A DNA stretch of 64,000 bases from a virus. Below are positions 16,405 through 24,185 of this stretch, piece by piece. The translations under genes were made by a program, and so were the position numbers. The stretch spans positions 1-64,000 of the IMG/VR virus record IMGVR_UViG_3300028840_004217, one strand, 5' to 3'. The first letter of the stretch is position 1, and each line of letters begins with the position of its first letter. The notes beneath the pieces were generated by a model that had not been told where the DNA came from, did not search any database, and saw only the letters and a program-made list of their open reading frames with translations.

Positions 16405-16476
16405 GCTATGCCCGCGACCTGCTGGCCGCGCCTGTCGTCTCAGGCGGGCCGTCGGCTGACGGCCCCGCACACTCAC
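16405..16476 (-). ncRNA. Three-hairpin structured RNA element, copy A
   Basis: Begins GTGAGTGTGCGGGG overlapping the stop of the upstream gene. Hairpin 1 is GGGCCGTC/GACGGCCC, hairpin 2 is CGCCTG-AGACGA-CAGGCG, hairpin 3 is GGCC-AGCA-GGTC, and it ends GGGCATAGC. Three other copies (17280, 17789, 47949) keep the ends, the hairpin-2 loop and all three stems while the paired bases change together. Confidence 0.75.
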
Positions 16477-16715
16477 GATTCGTCATCGATCTTGAATGAG
16501 TCGATGAGGTCCTGGTTCAGCTTCATACCTGTGGGGCTGACGGCGATCACGAAGATCATCATGCCGTCCTTGTTCTGCACCGGCTCGGTAAGTTCAATCA
16601 GATAGTGTCCGTAAAACGAGTGCAGCTTCTCAAGGACCGTACCGAAGGTTCTGAACTCACCGTTCTGGTTCATCAGCACCACCGGATCACCGATGTCATA
16701 TTTGATCTGGCTCAT
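16473..16715 (-). CDS. Small phage protein, unknown function
   Basis: 80 residues starting MSQIKYDIGDPVVLMNQNGE, with AAAGGAG upstream. A small beta-barrel-like sequence (FGTVLEKLHSFYGHYLIELT). Its TGA stop is the second codon-position of the RNA element's conserved GTGAGTG. No family recognised. Confidence 0.65.
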   Translation of the reverse strand: MSQIKYDIGDPVVLMNQNGEFRTFGTVLEKLHSFYGHYLIELTEPVQNKDGMMIFVIAVSPTGMKLNQDLIDSFKIDDES

Positions 16716-17254
16716 TTGTTCTCTCCTTTGACAGCCGCCGCTTCCAGGCTGTTCAGTGCTTTCCACTCACCCACCAGTTGCACCGGCGTCTGATCGACGT
16801 TGCCGGAACAGGGGTGGTAGTTGGTCGGGTTGATCTTACATTTGTACTCGCCCTCCACGCCGCAGACGGGACAGCGATACACGTACATCCTCTGGTTGGG
16901 CCGCTCGTACTTGTGCGTCGAGAAGTCGCGTCCGAATACCTTGAAGGACCATCGTTTGAACTCTGGCCCGTGGTTCACCGGGCGGTCATTCACCACCTGC
17001 CAGAGGTGAATCATTTCGTGTGCCAGGCAGTCGTCCAGCATCGTCTCACCCTGCTGGCGGTAGTACGGAACCGATACGCGGATGACCACGCGGCTCATGT
17101 CGTCTCTGAGCCTGGGGTAGTGAATGTTCGCGCCTGCCCGCGTCATCGATGCGTTCCACTCCAGCCGCACCGGAGGCAACTCGTTGTCGAAGAACATCGC
17201 GTTCAGTTCATCGAATGCCCGGTACAGTATCGCTTGTGATGGTAGGCTCGCCAT
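16712..17254 (-). CDS. SprT-like zinc metalloprotease-domain protein
   Basis: 180 residues from ATG at 17254, preceded by GAGGAG. Contains LYRAFDELNAMFFDNELPP, the classic SprT opening, the catalytic HEMIHLWQ, a later HGPEFKRW, and a C-terminal zinc ribbon (YRCPVCG ... CSGN). SprT/Spartan proteins cleave DNA-bound proteins in other systems. In phages the role is unproven. RNA element copy B is immediately upstream. Confidence 0.85.
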   Translation of the reverse strand: MASLPSQAILYRAFDELNAMFFDNELPPVRLEWNASMTRAGANIHYPRLRDDMSRVVIRVSVPYYRQQGETMLDDCLAHEMIHLWQVVNDRPVNHGPEFKRWSFKVFGRDFSTHKYERPNQRMYVYRCPVCGVEGEYKCKINPTNYHPCSGNVDQTPVQLVGEWKALNSLEAAAVKGENK

Positions 17255-17279
17255 GTGCCTGCTCCTCGTGTTTGGTTGC

Positions 17280-17352
17280 GCTATGCCGATGACCGCTTCG
17301 GCCACCCCCGTTGTATCGGGCGGGCGACGTTTCCGCCGCCCCGCACACTCAC
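17280..17352 (-). ncRNA. Three-hairpin structured RNA element, copy B
   Basis: Conserved start GTGAGTGTGCGGGG overlaps the upstream stop at 17349. Stems are GGGCGGC/GTCGCCC, CCCG-ATACAA-CGGG and TGGCC/GGTCA, and the end is CGGCATAGC, followed by the SprT ribosome site. Base pairs differ from copies A, C and D but pairing is kept. Confidence 0.75.
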
Positions 17353-17759
17353 GCGGACTCTGGTGCTTCTTTCGCCGGGACGATTTCTGGCGGGATCGGA
17401 TTGGCGTCGGCCCAACGCTGGACCATCTTGCCGACCATCATCGCTATCGTGAGAGCGTTCAGGTGTCGCTCTGCTGATACGAGATGCCAGTCGTTACCGT
17501 CACCGATCACGCGGACCGGCGTCCACTCACGACGGAACAGACCTGAACCGTCCTCCAGGCGTTCAAAGGAACCGCCATCAGGAACTGTGTCATACGGAAG
17601 GTATACTGAAACGCTGCGGCTGCTCGACCACTCGGCCTCAACCGGCGTCCAAACTATTTCGATTGTACCTTCTGACTGATGCTTGTACGTCAAACCGTCG
17701 TTGGCCTCTACCATCGTTTTCAGTGTGGCCTCTTGTTCTGCTGTGGGTTGATAGTGCAT
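17349..17759 (-). CDS. Phage protein, unknown function
   Basis: 136 residues; start preceded by TCACAAGGAG. Mixed alpha/beta sequence (GTIEIVWTPVEAEWSSSRSV, then LNALTIAMMVGKMVQRWAD). No family recognised. Flanked by RNA element copies C upstream and B downstream. Confidence 0.65.
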   Translation of the reverse strand: MHYQPTAEQEATLKTMVEANDGLTYKHQSEGTIEIVWTPVEAEWSSSRSVSVYLPYDTVPDGGSFERLEDGSGLFRREWTPVRVIGDGNDWHLVSAERHLNALTIAMMVGKMVQRWADANPIPPEIVPAKEAPESA

Positions 17760-17788
17760 CGTACTCTCCTTGTGAATGATTGAAGATC

Positions 17789-17860
17789 GCTATGCCGACC
17801 AGCTCTGCTGGCCCCTGTTGCGTCAGGCGGGCGGCTCTGTCAGCCGCCCCGCACACTCAC
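17789..17860 (-). ncRNA. Three-hairpin structured RNA element, copy C
   Basis: Start GTGAGTGTGCGGGG overlaps the upstream TGA at 17857. Stems are GGGCGGCT-GACAG-AGCCGCCC, CCTG-ACGCAA-CAGG and the best-formed hairpin 3, GGCCAGC-AGA-GCTGGTC; end CGGCATAGC. Confidence 0.75.
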
Positions 17861-18045
17861 GATCCGACATAGATAACAAAGTCACCGTGATCTTCAGCGA
17901 CTGTAGCGGTCAGTCCTTCATGATTCTCAAGGACCTCTTCGTCGTACACTGCCGGAACAACTTCAAAGCCGTTGTCGTTCAACCACTGCTCTACGGCCTG
18001 CTTGCTTTTCAGCGTCACCGTCATCTCATCAATGTTCCAGGTCAT
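17857..18045 (-). CDS. 62-residue phage protein
   Basis: Starts MTWNIDEMTVTLKSKQAVEQ, then WLNDNGFEVV and ATVAEDHGDFVIYVGS. GAGAGGA lies upstream. A small alpha/beta protein of unknown role. Its stop lies in RNA element copy C. Confidence 0.65.
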   Translation of the reverse strand: MTWNIDEMTVTLKSKQAVEQWLNDNGFEVVPAVYDEEVLENHEGLTATVAEDHGDFVIYVGS

Positions 18046-18058
18046 CGTCTCGTCCTCT

Positions 18059-18211
18059 CTATTTCGTGATGCGTTTGATGTACCAGTGATAATTGTCGTG
18101 CATCGAACTCCAGAACCGCATTGCTTTGATCGCACCTTCTTTGTGAGCGTAATCGCTCTGGCCCTCTGTACCGTCGGGACCGTACGTGTGATACAGCCTG
18201 TAGATCGTCAT
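18059..18211 (-). CDS. 50-residue phage protein
   Basis: MTIYRLYHTYGPDGTEGQSD followed by an Ala/Lys helix. The ATG at 18211 is preferred over one at 18217 because it leaves 7 bases after ACACAAGGAG. First gene of the operon behind the 18.57 kb promoter. Confidence 0.6.
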   Translation of the reverse strand: MTIYRLYHTYGPDGTEGQSDYAHKEGAIKAMRFWSSMHDNYHWYIKRITK

Positions 18212-18564
18212 CGCCATGCTCCTTGTGTCGGTAGGTTTCTTGCAACCCGATCGTCTGGGGTTGCTCGTCAGCACGTCGTTTCGTGGACCTGCCTGCTATG
18301 CGCGACCAGCGTGCTCTTGTCTGGTCATCTTCGTGATTCGATGCGGCCTGCTTTTCGCGGGGATGTTTGGTGTCGCCCCCCTGTCGGCGGCAATTCTTGT
18401 GCCCCTGTTTTTGAAGGGGCCGAATCAGAAGGTGGGGAGCGGTTCAGGTCATCTGCCTCTGACCTGCTATCGGGAGTGTGGAGGGAGCTGCTTGGCCTTT
18501 TCCTCCGCTCGCCCTGTTTGTCGTTCGCTTGCTTGTTGGGTTTTCTTGTCCCTTGTTACTATAC
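18212..18564 (-). promoter_or_regulatory. Long structured 5' leader
   Basis: About 350 bases separate the promoter from the first gene and carry no ORF with a credible start. Inverted repeats include GCCCCT/AGGGGC (18404-18424), AGGTCA/TGACCT (18444-18464) and GACCAG/CTGGTC (18304-18326). The last is followed on the minus strand by GCGCATAGC (18301-18295), matching the 3' end of the repeated RNA element, so a diverged fragment of it may be present. Confidence 0.5.
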
Positions 18565-18593
18565 AATATAACATATATTGATTACTTTGTCAA
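18565..18593 (-). promoter_or_regulatory. Leftward sigma-70-type promoter with adjacent A/T tracts
   Basis: Minus-strand TTGACA (18593-18588), 17-base spacer, TATATT (18570-18565). The spacer AAAGTAATCAATATATG belongs to the shared promoter family also at 26473 and 48810. Runs of T (18608-18645) lie upstream of the -35. Confidence 0.85.
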
Positions 18594-18717
18594 TAGGGCA
18601 ACTGAAGTTTTTTCTGTTTTTTTTCAATTAATTTCATTTTTTATACACAGTTGCCAGCCAAAGCCCCCGAGCAGAGGAAAAGTATACCGCCGTTTACATT
18701 CTCACTACGAGGTACAC

Positions 18718-19002
18718 ATGGCCTGTCAATTCTGTGAAGTCCCGATTTCCGGTCCCGGCGTGCACGCGATGGGCCGCGACTACACGATCATCAACTGTCC
18801 CACCTGCGGCGACATCGTGGCTGTATTCGGCGGCCACGTCGGAAAGCCCAAGGACGAGTACGACATCATCGGCCTCAAGACCCGCCTCGGCATGGTCGCA
18901 AACAAGCGGATCGGACGCGGGCGGTATCACATCGACGAGGAGCAGATCTGCTGCCGCAATCACTACCATCTTCATGCCCGCAGACTCGAAAAAACATCTT
19001 GA
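18718..19002 (+). CDS. Small zinc-binding phage protein
   Basis: 94 residues: MACQFCEVPISGPGVHAMGR, then NCPTCGDIVAVFGGH, and a late CCRNHYHLHARR. Paired Cys groups suggest a zinc ribbon. CGAGG precedes the start. Transcribed divergently from the 18.57 kb promoter. Confidence 0.7.
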   Translation: MACQFCEVPISGPGVHAMGRDYTIINCPTCGDIVAVFGGHVGKPKDEYDIIGLKTRLGMVANKRIGRGRYHIDEEQICCRNHYHLHARRLEKTS

Positions 19003-19026
19003 CGGTGAACGCCGGTCCCGTATATT
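18999..19026 (+). promoter_or_regulatory. Rightward promoter
   Basis: TTGACG (18999-19004), 16-base spacer, TATATT (19021-19026), overlapping the end of the zinc-protein gene and 38 bases ahead of the radical SAM start. Confidence 0.65.
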
Positions 19027-19064
19027 GCAACCTATCAGATTGTGACGCACATCCTGGAGGTACC

Positions 19065-20906
19065 ATGAAGGCCGTCCTTGTCGTTCCGATCTCCACCGCC
19101 CTGCACGACCCGTTCGCCTATCCACCGATGGGCCCTATGATGATCGCGGCTGTACTGCGCGAGGACGGGCACGACCCCCACATACTTTTCGCTCACCACG
19201 TTCCGGATGAAGGCGTGACCTACGGCACCTCTCGGAACGTGTCGGCCTACACATCGGCTCCTTCCCTGTTCAACAGCGCCGACATCATCGGCGTGAATAT
19301 CTTTTCCGAAGCCACCTTCGACGCGGCCCGCGCCGTTCTGGAGGACGCCCTCTACACCGATGCCTGGCTCATAGCGGGCGGCGCGTTCGCGACGAGTGCA
19401 CCCGAGGAAACCCTGGACGCCGGGTTCGACATCGCCGTTCGGGATGAAGGAGAGGAGACCATCATGCAAGTGATCGACGTGCTCAAACAGGAGCCGTCCT
19501 ATTTGGGTATGACCAGTGAAGTGGCCGACAGGCTGAAGGTGGTGCAGGGCATCTCCTTTCAGGACGAGAACGGGCGGCGCACGATCACGCATCCGCGCAG
19601 CAACCCGCGCGACCTGGACCTGCTGCCCCGGCCCGCCTGGGACCTGATCGACCCGAGCATCGCGGCCCAAGAAACGCACACCCACCTGGCCCCCGGCAGG
19701 ATCAGCACCACCGTGTTCGCCACGCGGGGCTGTCCCTTCGACTGCACCTTCTGCCTGACGCCCGACGCCCGCGTGTACACCACGCACCACGGGTATCGGG
19801 GCATCACCGCCCTGCGGCGGCTCACGGGCGTGATGACGCACAAGGGCGACAGCGGACGCTACGACCAGCGTTTCGAGCGTCAGTATGAAGGGACCGTATA
19901 CGAACTGCAATACCCGACGGGCAAGGTGACGGCCACACCCGAACATCCGGTGGCCGTGGTCGACATGCAGTGGCACGCCCTGAAGGGCAAACAGGCGTTG
20001 CCCGTAAAGTGGACCCGCGCCGATCAGCTCACGGAAGGGCAGTACGTCTGGTGCTTCGATGACGAGCAGAAGATGTTCATACCCTACCCTATCCGTTCTA
20101 TCAGCCAGAAGCAGTATGCCGGGCCGGTGTACAACATAGAGGTGTTGGGCGACAACAGCTTCATAGCCAACGGCCTGGTCGTCCACAACTGCAACAGGGA
20201 GATCGGCGGCCGTTTTTTTAGATCACACTCGGTTGATTATATCCTCGACCACCTGCGTCACCTGCGTGATCGCTACGGCGTGACGCACGTCCGCTTTCCC
20301 GACGACCTGTTCACCACCAACCACAGGTGGGTGCGTGAGATCAGCGCGGCCCTCGGCGACGACAACTTCACCTGGGTCGCCCTGTCCCGCACCGACACGC
20401 TCAGCGACGACCTGGCGGCAGACATGCACGCCGGGGGATGCCGCGGCCTGTTCTTCGGCATCGAGTCCGGCTCGCAGCGCATCCTCGACCTGATGCGCAA
20501 GGGCACCACGCCCGCAGACAACGGGCGGGCCATCGAGATATGCCGCGAGGCCGGCATCACGTCGTCCGCCTATTTCATCTTCGGATTCCCCGGCGAGAAC
20601 CGCGAGTCCGTGGAGGACACGGTGTCGTGGCTCGACACGTACCGGCCCGACCGGGCGCATTACTCGACGTTCCTTCCCATACACGGCACGGACCCGCACC
20701 GTCATCCCGACCAGTTCGGCATACGCATCAAGCCGGGGTACAGGAACTGGTATTACTACGACGATCCTGAATTCCCGGTGGAGTACCTACCCCCCAACCC
20801 GTCGAACGCAGAGCTGGCCGTTCTGCGCGACTACCTGCACCGGGCGTTCGACGAGTGGGGGTATCTGTCGTTTGCCGAGCGTGCCAGCGTGAAAGAGGCC
20901 GGATGA
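19065..20906 (+). CDS. B12-binding radical SAM protein interrupted by a mini-intein
   Basis: 613 codons; start preceded by CTGGAGGTACC. N-terminal B12-binding-like domain (YPPMGPMMIAAVLREDGHDP, IAGGAFATSAPEE) leads to a radical SAM core. The cluster motif reads CPFDCTFC at residues 223-230, but the third Cys is residue 1 of an intein (230-375). Removing it restores CPFDCTF plus CNREIGGRFF and a normal 467-residue enzyme with FPDDLFTTN, FFGIESGSQRILDLM and FGFPGENRESVEDT. The active enzyme therefore depends on protein splicing. Substrate unknown. Confidence 0.92.
   Translation: MKAVLVVPISTALHDPFAYPPMGPMMIAAVLREDGHDPHILFAHHVPDEGVTYGTSRNVSAYTSAPSLFNSADIIGVNIFSEATFDAARAVLEDALYTDAWLIAGGAFATSAPEETLDAGFDIAVRDEGEETIMQVIDVLKQEPSYLGMTSEVADRLKVVQGISFQDENGRRTITHPRSNPRDLDLLPRPAWDLIDPSIAAQETHTHLAPGRISTTVFATRGCPFDCTFCLTPDARVYTTHHGYRGITALRRLTGVMTHKGDSGRYDQRFERQYEGTVYELQYPTGKVTATPEHPVAVVDMQWHALKGKQALPVKWTRADQLTEGQYVWCFDDEQKMFIPYPIRSISQKQYAGPVYNIEVLGDNSFIANGLVVHNCNREIGGRFFRSHSVDYILDHLRHLRDRYGVTHVRFPDDLFTTNHRWVREISAALGDDNFTWVALSRTDTLSDDLAADMHAGGCRGLFFGIESGSQRILDLMRKGTTPADNGRAIEICREAGITSSAYFIFGFPGENRESVEDTVSWLDTYRPDRAHYSTFLPIHGTDPHRHPDQFGIRIKPGYRNWYYYDDPEFPVEYLPPNPSNAELAVLRDYLHRAFDEWGYLSFAERASVKEAG
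19752..20189 (+). mobile_element. 146-residue mini-intein at a radical SAM cluster cysteine
   Basis: Starts with Cys in CLTPDARVYTTHHGYRGITA (block A), has block B TGKVTATPEHPVAV with the TxxH, and ends with block F YAGPVYNIEVLGDNSFIANG and block G LVVHN before the +1 Cys of CNREIGG. No LAGLIDADG or HNH motif lies between, so it has no homing nuclease. The terminal His-Asn and +1 Cys are those required for splicing. Confidence 0.93.
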
Positions 20907-20992
20907 GTTTCTTCATGTTCTGCCTGTATTTCAAAGCCCTGTCGGTGGCCTGCATACCCCTGGCGCCGATCCTGCGGAGAACCCGTGGCTGA
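20903..20992 (+). CDS. 29-residue hydrophobic peptide, doubtful
   Basis: ATGA-coupled to the radical SAM gene: MSFFMFCLYFKALSVACIPL then APILRRTRG. It is hydrophobic with a basic C-terminus and two Cys. It might be a tiny membrane peptide, a coupling peptide for the next gene, or chance. Confidence 0.35.
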   Translation: MSFFMFCLYFKALSVACIPLAPILRRTRG

Positions 20993-21230
20993 TAGAGAGT
21001 GGCGTGCATACTGGAACAATCTGTTGGCCAGTGAAATCTGGCCGGAGGATGTGATGGCCCCTGAACCCGGCAAGAAAACCGACCAGACGGGCGAACCGGA
21101 CGAGTCGCCCAATGAGACCACGTACCACGTTCTGCGCACCCTGATCAAGCAGAGCGATGCCACAGACGATCAACAACAGCAGATGCTCGCTTTACTTCTT
21201 GAGTTGTATGTTCGGATGAATCGTGACTGA
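20985..21230 (+). CDS. Small phage protein, unknown function
   Basis: 81 residues from GTG at 20985, overlapping the previous stop. Reads ADREWRAYWNNLLASEIWPE then a Pro/Glu/Thr linker and a C-terminal helix (TDDQQQQMLALLLELYVRMN). Unknown. Confidence 0.55.
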   Translation: MADREWRAYWNNLLASEIWPEDVMAPEPGKKTDQTGEPDESPNETTYHVLRTLIKQSDATDDQQQQMLALLLELYVRMNRD

Positions 21231-21231
21231 A

Positions 21232-21314
21232 GCGGCTGGCGGGACACCTCTGCGGTACCTCCGGTGGCGGGCCGGTGTAGCGGCCACAGCCCGTCATTTC
21301 CTCCCGCCAGCCGC
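21232..21314 (+). promoter_or_regulatory. Long-range hairpin leader of a radical SAM gene
   Basis: CGGCTGGCGGGA (21233-21244) pairs perfectly over 12 bases with TCCCGCCAGCCG (21302-21313), enclosing a GC-rich 57-base apical region with its own partial stems. The ribosome site AAAGGAGGG follows within about 10 bases, so folding could affect translation of the TTG-started gene. It fits no riboswitch class I can name. Confidence 0.55.
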
Positions 21315-21334
21315 CGACCTGAAAGGAGGGCACG

Positions 21335-22381
21335 TTGCCCCTGACCCCCTACGATCCCCTGCGCATCCTGCGGTACGTCGATGAGGTCCCCGCGATGCGC
21401 GATGCACGCATAGATTTGGTACGCCCCAGGATGCTCCTGCTCTACCCCTCTATGACCTGCAACCAGAACTGCGGATATTGCTACTACACCGAGATGCACC
21501 GGCCCAAGGAGTTCATGCCCTCCGAGAAGATCGCGGACATATTCGATGATGTGATTCAGATGGGCGTGGAGGGTGTGGAGCTGTGCGGCGGCGGCGAACC
21601 TATGCTGCATCCGGAGATGCACATCTGGCTGGAGTACGGCCTGAAGTTGGGGCTGAAGTTCGGCATCCTGACGCACGGGGCCGTGACCAGGAATGACGTG
21701 TTCGACATGATGGGCCGCGAATTCTCATACGTCCGGTTCTCGCTCGACTATGCCAACCCGCACCGGTATGCTGAAACGCGGGGCGTCGATTTCCGCGACT
21801 ATGAACGGGTGCTCCAGAACGTGCAGCGCACCATCAAGGCGCGGGACAAGGCGAACAGCAACTGCCGCGTGTCGATCAAGGCGACCATTCACGAACAGAC
21901 GGCGGCCGATTGCATCGCCCTCTATGAAACGGGCAAGGGGTTGGGCGTGGACAGCGTTCAGTTCAAGCGGGCCGACGAAGTGGGCGGCGGCCTCGACGAC
22001 GACCCCGACCGGCGCGGCGAGATAGAGAACATCCTGATGATGATGCGCCAGGGCATCCAGGATGACCAACCCGACGTGGTATTCAACTTCGGACGCATGA
22101 AGTTGCAGCACCGTTGCTGGCTGCATCCGGTCCACGCCTTCATAGAAACGGACGGTGACGTGCACCTCTGTTGCTACTACACGGGCAGACAGGACACCCA
22201 CAAGATCGGCAACGTGCATGAGAAACCCCTGTCCGAGATATGGGGGTCGCCCGAACACGTGGAGGCGATGAAGGCGACGGACATAGGCGAGTGCAACAAA
22301 TACGCCTGCCGGTTCATAGGGTACATGGACACCCTGACCCGCGCCGTCGACAACGACGAGGCCCAGCTACAGTTCATGTAA
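21335..22381 (+). CDS. Radical SAM protein with SPASM-like C-terminus
   Basis: 348 residues from TTG at 21335, preceded by AAAGGAGGG. The cluster motif is CNQNCGYC (about residues 43-50), followed by GVELCGGGEPMLHPE, the GGGEP motif II, and VRFSLDYANPHRYAE. The C-terminus has HRCWLHPVHAFIETDGDVHL, CCYY, KIGNVHEKPLSEIW and CNKYACRF, a SPASM/Twitch-like auxiliary-cluster layout. Such enzymes modify peptides, sugars or tRNA; substrate unknown. Confidence 0.9.
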   Translation: MPLTPYDPLRILRYVDEVPAMRDARIDLVRPRMLLLYPSMTCNQNCGYCYYTEMHRPKEFMPSEKIADIFDDVIQMGVEGVELCGGGEPMLHPEMHIWLEYGLKLGLKFGILTHGAVTRNDVFDMMGREFSYVRFSLDYANPHRYAETRGVDFRDYERVLQNVQRTIKARDKANSNCRVSIKATIHEQTAADCIALYETGKGLGVDSVQFKRADEVGGGLDDDPDRRGEIENILMMMRQGIQDDQPDVVFNFGRMKLQHRCWLHPVHAFIETDGDVHLCCYYTGRQDTHKIGNVHEKPLSEIWGSPEHVEAMKATDIGECNKYACRFIGYMDTLTRAVDNDEAQLQFM

Positions 22382-22408
22382 AAAACCCCGACCGGTGGGC
22401 CGGGGTCT
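22380..22408 (-). terminator. Leftward rho-independent terminator
   Basis: On the minus strand ACCCCGGCC...GGTCGGGGT forms a stem followed by TTTTTT. It lies just beyond the stop of the leftward gene at 22453 and overlaps the stop of the convergent radical SAM gene. Confidence 0.8.
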
Positions 22409-22452
22409 CCAGGGCGCGTTCCCGTTGCGCGAAGCGCTGACCACGCGCCCGT

Positions 22453-22761
22453 TCATTCCTCAAATTCTATCCTGCGGACGGCCTTCACCATCTGGAGGGC
22501 ACGGGCGTGACCGGCTTCGGCCTCTGCCCGCGTTTCATACCGCTCCTGGTACTGGTCGTGCTCCCCGCCGAATATCATGGTCTCCCACAGCCTCGGCGGA
22601 TCCTCGACGCTCAAGCCGAGGAACACGGTGCTGACCGTCACGGTGCCGACCATCTCCTGCATGGTGACCCGCCCGTGTTCTCTGTACCACGCCTCCCACG
22701 CCGCCGCATCCGGCTCGGGTACGACGTGACCTTCATCATCGATCCTGTAGAATAGGTTCAT
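22453..22761 (-). CDS. Phage protein, unknown function
   Basis: 102 residues beginning MNLFYRIDDEGHVVPEPDAA with CAGGAGGT upstream. VSTVFLGLSVEDPPRLWETM and FGGEHDQYQERYETRAEAEA are typical of small phage proteins that report an interval or display-like value (GLS.ED.P.LFETM.F); function unknown. Confidence 0.7.
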   Translation of the reverse strand: MNLFYRIDDEGHVVPEPDAAAWEAWYREHGRVTMQEMVGTVTVSTVFLGLSVEDPPRLWETMIFGGEHDQYQERYETRAEAEAGHARALQMVKAVRRIEFEE

Positions 22762-23087
22762 GATACCTCCTGCGGTTCCAGGTTGCGCCACACGAAGAAA
22801 ATCTGGTCCTCCACATACTGGTCATTCACACGCTGTTTGATCTCTGCGGCCTTGTTCATGTGCTTGCACGACTTGGCCGGTACTTCAAACCGGGCGGCGG
22901 TGGCCTCTTTGAATTTGCGATCGGGGCAGGTGCACGACGCGGGCGTGACGTGATACAGGCCACCGTCCTCCGCTTTCATCGTGAACTCGAAATCCTCCAG
23001 CGGACTCCCCTTGGGCGGTATGCGCCGCACGTTGTACGTCTTGCCTTTGATCTGAATCTTGAACGGCAGGTTGATGATCGAGCGCAT
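22758..23087 (-). CDS. SWIM-type zinc-finger protein
   Basis: 109 residues, preceded by AAGGAGG. TPASCTCPDRKFKEATAARF ... SCKHMNKA gives the CxC...CxH ligand set of a SWIM finger, used for protein or nucleic acid binding. Overlaps the next gene by four bases. Confidence 0.7.
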   Translation of the reverse strand: MRSIINLPFKIQIKGKTYNVRRIPPKGSPLEDFEFTMKAEDGGLYHVTPASCTCPDRKFKEATAARFEVPAKSCKHMNKAAEIKQRVNDQYVEDQIFFVWRNLEPQEVS

Positions 23088-23131
23088 CGTCCTCCTCCTT
23101 GTGTTCGTTCACGTTCACCATGTCTTTTACA

Positions 23132-23160
23132 ATATAATATCATTATATCATTATGTCAAG
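23132..23160 (-). promoter_or_regulatory. Leftward sigma-70-type promoter
   Basis: Minus-strand TTGACA (23160-23155), 17 bases, TATATT (23137-23132), in the divergent gap between the SWIM gene and the second CgeB-like gene. Confidence 0.85.
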
Positions 23161-23243
23161 TCAAAAAACACTACCGCAGACCCTCCTGGCGACGCATATT
23201 CAACGTGACCACACAGCCACCCACTTCGGCGAAAGGAACCGTC

Positions 23244-24185
23244 ATGAGCAAGCCACGCGTGACCATCAGCTATCGTTTCACCCGCAACGACACCACGGGC
23301 GTCCACTGCCAGTCGGCTTTGAACGACGTCCTGGGTGAGGACCACGTGCAATTCATCGACCCCGACCAGTTCGCCCTGCATTGGGACGAGCCGGAAGCGG
23401 ACCTTCACATAGCCATCGACGATGACGCCTGCTGGACCTATCCGGAGGACTGGGCGACGCCCAAGGTGGTCTGGTTCATAGACACCCACACGAACCTGGA
23501 CATGAGGTACGACCGGATCGACTCGTTCGATCTGATCTACTGCGCCCAACTGCGGGGTGTCGTCGAACTGCGGGAACGGTCCGACCGGGTGCCGGCCAAC
23601 TTCCGGTGGTTGCCCCTGGCCGCGAATCCGAACATGCACTACCACATCGACAGCCGCAAAGAACTGGATTGGGCGTTCGTGGGCCACGCACCCCGCGACC
23701 GGTGGCTGCCCACGGACCGGGCCGACCTGCTGGACATACTCAAAGAGCGATTCCCCGAACGGTACTTCGCGGGCACCGCGTTTTTCGATGACATGATGGT
23801 GATATTCAACGCGGCCCGCGTCCTGTTCAACAGGTCGATAATAGATGACATCAACATGCGGGTGTTTGAAACGATGATCACGGGCACGCCTCTGCTGACC
23901 AACCACCTGCCCGAGCAGTTCGTCCTGTTTCGGCCCAACGTGGACTATGTGGGCTACAGCGACGCGGACGAGATGGTCGAGAAGATGAAGTGGCTTTTGG
24001 ACAACCCGCGCATCGCAAAACGCATAGGCCACGAAGGGCGGTCCTGCATCCTGGCCAACCACCTGTACCGCCACCGGATGTATCGGATCCTCGAGGACAC
24101 CCTGGACTTCAAGCCCGATCGCCACTACGTGATGCCACCGGACTATGAGGAGGTATATCGTGAGTTTCAACAGTCTGCTGAATAA
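23244..24185 (+). CDS. CgeB-like glycosyltransferase
   Basis: 313 residues from ATG at 23244 (GAAAGGAACC upstream). VVWFIDTHTNLDMRYDRIDS, LIYCAQLRGVVEL and FRWLPLAANPNMHYH form the N-terminal half; DINMRVFETMITGTPLLTNH and VDYVGYSDADEMVEKMKWLL form the sugar-nucleotide half, as in CgeB/Glyco_trans_1_2 proteins. Distinct from the copy at 2617. Acceptor unknown. Confidence 0.8.
   Translation: MSKPRVTISYRFTRNDTTGVHCQSALNDVLGEDHVQFIDPDQFALHWDEPEADLHIAIDDDACWTYPEDWATPKVVWFIDTHTNLDMRYDRIDSFDLIYCAQLRGVVELRERSDRVPANFRWLPLAANPNMHYHIDSRKELDWAFVGHAPRDRWLPTDRADLLDILKERFPERYFAGTAFFDDMMVIFNAARVLFNRSIIDDINMRVFETMITGTPLLTNHLPEQFVLFRPNVDYVGYSDADEMVEKMKWLLDNPRIAKRIGHEGRSCILANHLYRHRMYRILEDTLDFKPDRHYVMPPDYEEVYREFQQSAE

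Noticed and set aside
20903-20992. RiPP precursor peptide next to a radical SAM enzyme
   Set aside because: The 29-residue peptide is hydrophobic with a basic end and lacks a clear leader/core layout or repeats, so it is listed only as a doubtful membrane peptide.
21232-21314. Cobalamin riboswitch upstream of a radical SAM gene
   Set aside because: A GCCACAG resembles part of a B12 box, but the order and distance of the other conserved boxes do not fit.
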